Shown one piece after another: positions 8,152-11,975 of a stretch of DNA of 11,975 nucleotides (positions within the stretch are counted from its first letter, which is position 1; every line of letters starts with the position of its first letter). Both the position numbers and the translations under genes were made by a program. The stretch is from NCBI GenBank assembly GCA_021790055.1, contig JAJYIL010000040.1:1-11975 (forward strand). Reading direction: 5' to 3'. The notes under the pieces are model-generated. The model was not told the origin of the DNA and did not search any database. It saw only the letters and a list, made by a program, of their open reading frames with translations. This DNA is from Bacteroidota bacterium (GTDB lineage Bacteria > Bacteroidota > Ignavibacteria > Ignavibacteriales > Ignavibacteriaceae).

Positions 8152-8415
8152 CTACTTAGCCGCAGAAATGTTGTTCAGGTGTTTGGTTAAAGCAGCTTTC
8201 TTTCTTGAAGCAGTATTCAGATGAATTTTACCTTTTGTTGTGCTTCTATCCAGAATGGCTACTGCTTCTTTATATAATTTTTCAGCTTGTTCTTTGTCCT
8301 TTTCAGAAAGAGCCTTCTTAACTGCAGTTTTGATCTTCGAATCGGTCATCTTATTCACTACTCGCTTCCTCGTATTCGTACGTATTCTTTTCTTTGCCGA
8401 TTTATGACTTGCCAT
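8152..8415 (-). CDS. rpsT: 30S ribosomal protein S20
   Basis: The 87-residue protein is very rich in lysine and arginine and matches S20 throughout. It opens MASHKSAKKRIRTN, continues with RKRVVNKM, has a central KKALSEKDKEQAEKLY segment, and ends with KGKIHLNTASRKKAALTKH. S20 is an all-helical primary binder of 16S rRNA in the small subunit. Length is normal. It is the only - strand gene in the window, transcribed alone from its own promoter and ended by its own hairpin. The start ATG is supported by AAAGGA ten bases upstream. Confidence 0.97.
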   Translation of the reverse strand: MASHKSAKKRIRTNTRKRVVNKMTDSKIKTAVKKALSEKDKEQAEKLYKEAVAILDRSTTKGKIHLNTASRKKAALTKHLNNISAAK

Positions 8416-8425
8416 AACCTAAGAA

Positions 8426-8431
8426 TCCTTT
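8426..8431 (-). promoter_or_regulatory. Shine-Dalgarno of rpsT
   Basis: On the - strand AAAGGA stands ten bases before the rpsT ATG. It is one of the clearer ribosome binding sites in the window. Confidence 0.65.
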
Positions 8432-8453
8432 AAACATTATAAAAAAATAGAAA

Positions 8454-8484
8454 CAAATATAGACAATGCAGTATTTGATGTCAA
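8454..8484 (-). promoter_or_regulatory. rpsT promoter (TTGACA, 17 bases, TATATT)
   Basis: On the - strand a perfect -35 TTGACA (8479-8484) is separated by 17 bases from TATATT (8456-8461). Extended to TATATTTG (8454-8461), the -10 also matches the Bacteroidota TAnnTTTG element, with TTTG twenty bases upstream of it. Predicted transcription begins near 8448, giving a leader of roughly 30 bases that holds the Shine-Dalgarno. A strong promoter suits a ribosomal protein gene. Confidence 0.75.
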
Positions 8485-8513
8485 ATCTATCTTTAGTAAT
8501 TTTATGAGTTAAA

Positions 8514-8545
8514 TTGAATCTATCGACCCGTTGTTTATAAATTTG
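8514..8545 (+). promoter_or_regulatory. Candidate queE promoter
   Basis: TTGAAT (8514-8519), a 16-base gap and TATAAA (8536-8541) precede queE; TAAATTTG (8538-8545) also fits TAnnTTTG. The element ends only eight bases before ATG 8554, so transcription would begin almost at the start codon. It is divergent from the rpsT promoter. Confidence 0.4.
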
Positions 8546-8553
8546 ACTTGAAT

Positions 8554-9192
8554 ATGATTAAGGTAAACGAAATTTATTACTCAATCCAGGGTGAAAGCTC
8601 CAAAGCCGGATTGCCGTGCGTATTTATACGCCTTACATACTGCAACCTGAGATGCACCTATTGCGATACCGAACATGCCTTTTATGAAGGCATAGATATG
8701 GGCATCGAAGATATTCTTTCCGAGGTAAAAAAATATGAATGCAATTTAGTTGAGGTTACCGGCGGCGAACCGCTTTTCCAAAAAGAGTGTATTGGTTTGA
8801 TGAAGAGACTCTGCAACAACGGATTCGAGGTACTTCTTGAAACCGGCGGAAGTCTCCCAATAAAGGATGTTGACAGGAGGGTAAAAATTATTATGGATCT
8901 GAAATGCCCTTCAAGCGGCATGATGAAGAAAAATCTTTACACGAACATCGACGATTTGAAACAAAGCGACGAGGTAAAATTTGTAATCGGAAGCACGGAA
9001 GATTATAATTGGTCAAAGGAGATTTTGGAAAAGTATAATCTTACTAAAAAGTGCAGCGTGCTTTTTTCAACTGTATTCGGGAAGCTTGAACCGGTTACAC
9101 TGGTAAATTGGATTTTAAAAGATAAGCTTGATGTCAGGTTCCAGCTTCAGATGCACAAGTTTATTTGGGAACCAACAATACGAGGCGTATAA
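8554..9192 (+). CDS. queE: 7-carboxy-7-deazaguanine synthase QueE
   Basis: From ATG 8554 the product is 212 residues, a small radical SAM enzyme. The cluster cysteines C30, C34 and C37 lie in YCNLRCTYCDT (CX3CX2C). QGES near the N-terminus, TGGEP (69-73) for SAM binding, LETGG, and a closing LQMHKFIW...RGV are all family features. QueE converts 6-carboxytetrahydropterin to 7-carboxy-7-deazaguanine on the way to preQ0 and queuosine. It is followed four bases later by queD, which makes its substrate, so the pair is almost certainly one operon. A TTG at 8548 would add two residues; ATG is preferred because MIKVNEIYYSIQGE matches the usual beginning. No Shine-Dalgarno is visible. Confidence 0.92.
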   Translation: MIKVNEIYYSIQGESSKAGLPCVFIRLTYCNLRCTYCDTEHAFYEGIDMGIEDILSEVKKYECNLVEVTGGEPLFQKECIGLMKRLCNNGFEVLLETGGSLPIKDVDRRVKIIMDLKCPSSGMMKKNLYTNIDDLKQSDEVKFVIGSTEDYNWSKEILEKYNLTKKCSVLFSTVFGKLEPVTLVNWILKDKLDVRFQLQMHKFIWEPTIRGV

Positions 9193-9196
9193 TAAA

Positions 9197-9613
9197 ATGA
9201 AAATTGCAAAAGAATTTAACTGGGAGATGGGACACCGTCTTCCCGACCACTTTGGTAAATGCAAGAATATCCACGGGCATTCTTACAAGATGCTTGTTGA
9301 GATTGAAGGCGACGTTTTAGAAAACGGAATGGTGATGGATTATTATCTTTTGAAGGACGCAATCGAGCCGCTGGTTGAGAAAATGGACCATGCTTTCCTT
9401 GTTCACAAAGATGACAGGGTAGTGGTGGAATTTCTCGAAAAGATGAATTCAAAAAAAGTGTCTGTTGATTTCTATTCTACGGTCGAAAATATTACAAGAT
9501 TTTTCTTAGACGAAATTAAAAAGGCAAATCTTCCTTCCAATATTCACAAGGTGAAAATTCGGGTATGCGAAACGCCGGACGACTATGCCGAAGAAGAGAT
9601 TTCTCTAAAATAG
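9197..9613 (+). CDS. queD: 6-carboxy-5,6,7,8-tetrahydropterin synthase QueD
   Basis: From ATG 9197, four bases after the queE stop, the product is 138 residues of the 6-pyruvoyl-tetrahydropterin synthase fold. Zinc ligands H13, H26 and H28 are present, with catalytic C22 four residues before H26, as in E. coli QueD. MDH (63-65) gives the D64/H65 pair, and CETPDDYAEE (124-133) carries the substrate-binding glutamate E125. QueD turns 7,8-dihydroneopterin triphosphate into 6-carboxytetrahydropterin, the QueE substrate. An upstream in-frame ATG at 9128 lies inside queE and is not needed. queC and queF, the next pathway steps, are not in the window. Confidence 0.93.
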   Translation: MKIAKEFNWEMGHRLPDHFGKCKNIHGHSYKMLVEIEGDVLENGMVMDYYLLKDAIEPLVEKMDHAFLVHKDDRVVVEFLEKMNSKKVSVDFYSTVENITRFFLDEIKKANLPSNIHKVKIRVCETPDDYAEEEISLK

Positions 9614-9637
9614 TTTTAAATAATAAACGGGTGTAAT

Positions 9638-10046
9638 ATGGAAATAAAAGTCCCGGTAGAAAGAATAACAGGCAAGATCTTTTTAATTAGAAAAGGAAAG
9701 GTTATGCTTGATTCGGATCTGGCTGAGCCCCGTATGGTGTACAAACGAAAGTACTTATACAATCCGTAAAGAGAAACATAGTACGTTTCCCAATGGATTT
9801 TATGTTTCAATTAAGAGAGCAATTCAAGTGAATATTGCCATTATGAGAGCCTTTGTTCAATTAAGGAAATTTTTGCAAAGCAGCAAAGTATTAAGCCGCC
9901 GACTTAAGAAGCTCATACGCGAAACAAAAGAAAAGTTCAAAGAACATGAAGAACAAATACAACCTGTCTTCGAAGCAATCAAAGAACTTATTTCTGAACA
10001 AGAAAAGACTAAGCGCCAAATCGGATTTCAAGCTCTAAGCGATTAA
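9638..10046 (+). pseudogene. Decayed ORF6N-domain (KilA-N-type) DNA-binding protein gene
   Basis: Three successive frames carry pieces of one ORF6N protein. From ATG 9638 the first frame gives MEIKVPVERITGKIF, then KVMLDSDLAE. At 9728-9732 the frame is lost, and a second frame from 9733 continues YGVQTKVLIQSVKRNIVRFP and DFMFQL. The expected central part, some 45-55 residues, is missing, and from 9813 a third frame gives KRAIQVNIAIMRAFVQLRKF, a lysine-rich coiled segment, and the typical KRQIGF ending before the stop at 10044-10046. Left uncorrected, the first frame stops at 9767 and the second at 9829. The family is associated with phages and mobile DNA and is common in Bacteroidota. The gene is surely inactive as read unless the sequence is wrong. 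It sits between queD and truA. Confidence 0.85.
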
Positions 10047-10060
10047 AAACTTTTTTGTAA

Positions 10061-10066
10061 AAGGAA
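10061..10066 (+). promoter_or_regulatory. Shine-Dalgarno AAGGAA for the truA TTG start
   Basis: AAGGAA lies four bases before TTG 10071. With no in-frame ATG near the conserved N-terminus, it supports TTG as the start. Confidence 0.55.
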
Positions 10067-10070
10067 ATAT

Positions 10071-10889
10071 TTGGCAAGATATAAATTATACATAGAATAC
10101 GAAGGCACACGCTACAGCGGCTGGCAAAAGCAGAATAATGCAAAAACAATTCAGGGAACCTTGATCAATGCCGCCGAAGAAATATTTAAAGATTCTAAGA
10201 TTGACATTCAAGGCTCCGGCAGAACTGACAGCGGCGTTCATGCAATCTGCCAGGTTGCCCATCTTGAAGTAAAGACAATGCTGGCTCCGGAAATTATAAA
10301 ATTGAAATTCAACGACCTTCTTCCTCACGATATAAATTTACTTGAAGTCCAAAAAGCTAATCCTAAATTTCATGCAAGGCATGATGCAATATCGAGAAGC
10401 TACATTTATCAAATTTCAAGGAGAAGAACCGCATTCGAGAAAAACCATGTTTGGTGGATAAAAGATAAGCTCGATTTCGATTCTATGCAAAGCGCCTCAA
10501 AAGAATTTACGGGAATGCATGACTTTTCTTCTTTTGCAGATGAGGATAAGGAAGAAAAATCGACTAAAGTTCTAATTGAAGAGGTAAGGATGAAAGAGGA
10601 AGGCAGCTTGATTCTAATAAGAATTTCCGGTTCGCATTTCCTCTGGAAAATGGTAAGAAGGATGGTTGGCGTGCTTGTTGAAATCGGGCGAGGTAAAATG
10701 ACTAAGGATGAATTGAAATTCTTTTTACAAGGCAAATCCGATTTACCGGCTAAACTAACAGCACCGCCTTCCGGGCTGTTTCTGGAAGGCGTTAGATATA
10801 AAGGCGACATGGATAATTATGAATTAAAAACTGCAAGCGAATTAATCTTGAATTCGTTAAAAAACATTTTTCAACCGGTAACCGATTAG
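10071..10889 (+). CDS. truA: tRNA pseudouridine(38-40) synthase TruA
   Basis: The 272-residue protein is a TruA-type pseudouridine synthase of normal length. The N-terminus MARYKLYIEYEGTRYSGWQ is diagnostic. GSGRTDSGVHA contains the catalytic aspartate D53, equivalent to E. coli D60. FHARHDAISRSYIYQI, a DFSSF segment and FLWKMVRRMVG are further conserved blocks. It isomerises uridines 38-40 in the anticodon arm. The start is TTG with AAGGAA just upstream. It follows the ORF6N pseudogene by 24 bases and is the last intact complete gene before a degraded stretch. With queE and queD it makes a loose tRNA-modification neighbourhood, although the pseudogene separates them. Confidence 0.95.
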   Translation: MARYKLYIEYEGTRYSGWQKQNNAKTIQGTLINAAEEIFKDSKIDIQGSGRTDSGVHAICQVAHLEVKTMLAPEIIKLKFNDLLPHDINLLEVQKANPKFHARHDAISRSYIYQISRRRTAFEKNHVWWIKDKLDFDSMQSASKEFTGMHDFSSFADEDKEEKSTKVLIEEVRMKEEGSLILIRISGSHFLWKMVRRMVGVLVEIGRGKMTKDELKFFLQGKSDLPAKLTAPPSGLFLEGVRYKGDMDNYELKTASELILNSLKNIFQPVTD

Positions 10890-10950
10890 AATAATTATAG
10901 TATGCTTGTAGCTATTCTCTAATTACTTGCTTTACAGCTCTTATCTCTTT

Positions 10951-11561
10951 AGGGAAAGCTTCAGTTTAAAAGTCATTCGCTAGGTAGCAAAAAATTTATG
11001 CTTCACAAAAGCAGCTAACGGGTTGTTCATTACGCAGCCTGCAATAACAAAAAATATCCACGAGCTGGAAAACGAACTTGGTTCAAGATTATTCAGCCGC
11101 ATAGGCAATAGGATATATCTGACGGATGAGGATTTGGTCTTACTCGAATATGCCGAGAAGCTATTTGGTCTTCAGCTAAGGCTGGAAGACGATTTAAATT
11201 CATTCAAAAAAAAATCCGACAGGTTCTTTTAGACTTGGAGCCAGCACTACAATAGCTCAATACGTAATCCCACCGGTGCTTTCCAGATTCCATAAAAAAT
11301 TTAAGGATGTCAATCTGACTCTTCTTAACGGTAATTCGGAACAAGTTGCTGAGGCGCTATCAAAAGGTGAAATCGATCTCGGAATAGTTGAGGGTAAGAT
11401 CAAGAGTAAAGATATTCATTATTCTAAATTTATTTCAAATGAGCTTGCAGCGGTAATCAGCTCGAAAAGTAAGTTAATTAATAGAGATGAATTTCTTTTG
11501 GGAAGCTTGTCTCGATGCCTCTGGTATACTGAGTAATTTTGTGGACGATTATTTCAATTAG
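10951..11561 (+). pseudogene. LysR-family transcriptional regulator pseudogene
   Basis: The winged-helix domain is recognisable: LKV, VAKNL, FTKAANGLFITQPAITKNI, ENELGSRLFSRIGNRIYLT. Lesions are many. The expected start reads AGG at 10951 before GAAAGCTTC. A TAG at 10981-10983 interrupts the first helix in frame. At the A9 run 11206-11214 one extra A shifts the frame, which otherwise continues as FRLGASTTIAQYVIPPVL from 11225 into the substrate-binding domain (NLTLLNG, GEIDLGIVEG). A second shift near 11501 leads to KLVSMPLVY (11503-11529), then a stop. About 90 residues are missing before a probable C-terminal scrap LSNFVDDYFN ending at TAG 11559-11561. The target genes of the regulator are unknown. 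An inactive gene is near certain. Confidence 0.88.
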
Positions 11562-11776
11562 CTCACTTTTAATTATTATGAAGCTTGCTAAATAATTCGC
11601 AAATGGCACATCGTCAATCACTCTTTGCTCTATGCACTAAGCTCTTTGCTTTACACACAAACAAATTTGCCGGCTTAAATCGAAAGTTTATCTTAAAAGG
11701 ATTTGGAAGAAATATTCTTTTGTCGGATATTTATTCCCGATATTAGTAATGTTTTTCCAAAAAATCTTCTCGGCTG
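11562..11776 (+). other. Non-coding stretch after the LysR pseudogene
   Basis: About 215 bases hold no gene I can support. An AT-only inverted repeat (AATTATT at 11571-11577 with AATAATT at 11591-11597, 13-base loop) is too weak to call a terminator. A 21-bp imperfect tandem repeat lies at 11621-11662. A 47-codon open frame from ATG 11603 shows no family features. Confidence 0.5.
11621..11662. repeat. Imperfect 21-bp tandem duplication
   Basis: Two adjacent 21-base units share 16 positions. Both begin CTCTTTGCT (11621-11629 and 11642-11650) and continue with a TA...CAC-A-AA pattern. The function is unknown and it may be degenerate repetitive filler. Confidence 0.5.
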
Positions 11777-11975
11777 TTGATAGTTAGAAAAAATCTTTAC
11801 TGTTTATTTTTTGTTTTTCTTATTCTTTCCATAACCATAAGGGCTCAGTCGGGGTGGTTGGAAAAAGACAGCAGGCATTTTAAAGTAATATACAAGCCTC
11901 AGCAGGCTTACCTGGTTCCTCATATAATTAAAAGCGCCGAAACTGCTCTTGATACTCTCATGAGGCTTTTTAATT
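11777..11975 (+). CDS. N-terminus of an exported protein, cut by the window edge
   Basis: An open frame runs from TTG 11777 to the end of the window (66 codons). It begins MIVRKNL, then a strongly hydrophobic stretch to residue 21 and a likely signal peptidase I site after A23 in IRAQS. The mature part reads GWLEKDSRHFKVIYKP, then hydrophobic and helical segments with HIIKSAETALDTL. The pattern of W, a short gap, HFKVIY and an amphipathic helix resembles the start of large secreted peptidase-MA-like or propeller proteins of the Bacteroidota group, but the zinc motif would lie beyond the edge. No clear Shine-Dalgarno precedes the TTG, so the start is provisional; a CTG codon lies just before it. 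Confidence 0.55.
   Translation, partial: MIVRKNLYCLFFVFLILSITIRAQSGWLEKDSRHFKVIYKPQQAYLVPHIIKSAETALDTLMRLFN

Noticed and set aside
8416..8553. A preQ1 riboswitch ahead of queE
   Set aside because: I see no preQ1-I hairpin with the C-rich loop and A-rich tail, and the predicted transcript leaves almost no leader.
9128..9196. ATG 9128 as the queD start
   Set aside because: The extension is inside queE in another frame, and QueD proteins begin as the product from 9197 does.
10887..10926. Possible hairpin terminator after truA (TTAGAATA with TATTCTCTAA)
   Set aside because: The stem is AT-rich and bulged, the loop is long and no T-run follows.
11603..11746. A 47-codon frame from ATG 11603 as a small gene
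   Set aside because: It runs through the tandem repeat, has no Shine-Dalgarno and shows no family features.

Overview
The window reads as a stretch of chromosome from a moderately AT-rich Gram-negative bacterium. The genes for lipid A flipping, core or O-chain sugar transfer and O-antigen ligation, together with a lipoprotein, imply an outer membrane. The style fits the Bacteroidota/Chlorobiota/Ignavibacteriota group: TTG starts recur, weak Shine-Dalgarno sequences occur beside strong ones, TAnnTTTG-like -10 elements are present, and there is an ORF6N-domain gene. I infer this from gene content and style and did not run a phylogeny.

Region 1 (1-8094, + strand) is a tightly packed run. A fragment of an upstream gene overlaps xerD (tyrosine recombinase). 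Next come a site-2-type membrane protease (M50), a lipoprotein with beta-propeller-like repeats, a family-2 glycosyltransferase of the WaaE/LgtF kind, an MsbA-type ABC exporter, an O-antigen-ligase/polymerase-like membrane protein, and a sugar-1-phosphate nucleotidylyltransferase with a GlmU-like N-domain but a different left-handed beta-helix tail. Overlaps of 4 to 8 bases and very short gaps suggest one or a few transcripts. The theme of the second half is lipopolysaccharide or surface glycan assembly: activated sugar, transfer, flipping, ligation.

Region 2 (about 8086-8553) holds rpsT (S20) on the - strand. It has a textbook promoter, a clear Shine-Dalgarno and an intrinsic terminator whose U-tract lies inside the 3' end of the convergent nucleotidylyltransferase gene. 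A short divergent promoter region leads into queE.

Region 3 (8554-10889, + strand) holds queE and queD (7-deazaguanine/queuosine precursor synthesis), then a decayed ORF6N-domain gene, then truA (tRNA pseudouridine synthase). All three intact genes concern tRNA modification.

Region 4 (10890-11975) is degraded. A LysR-type regulator has a lost start codon, an in-frame stop, a frameshift at an A9 run, a second frameshift and a large deletion. About 215 non-coding bases with a 21-bp imperfect tandem repeat follow. The window ends in the first 66 codons of an exported protein.

I found no convincing new defence, mobile or RNA system. The most interesting items are the recombined GlmU-like enzyme, the two genes caught in mid-decay either side of truA, and the apparently leaderless queE start.
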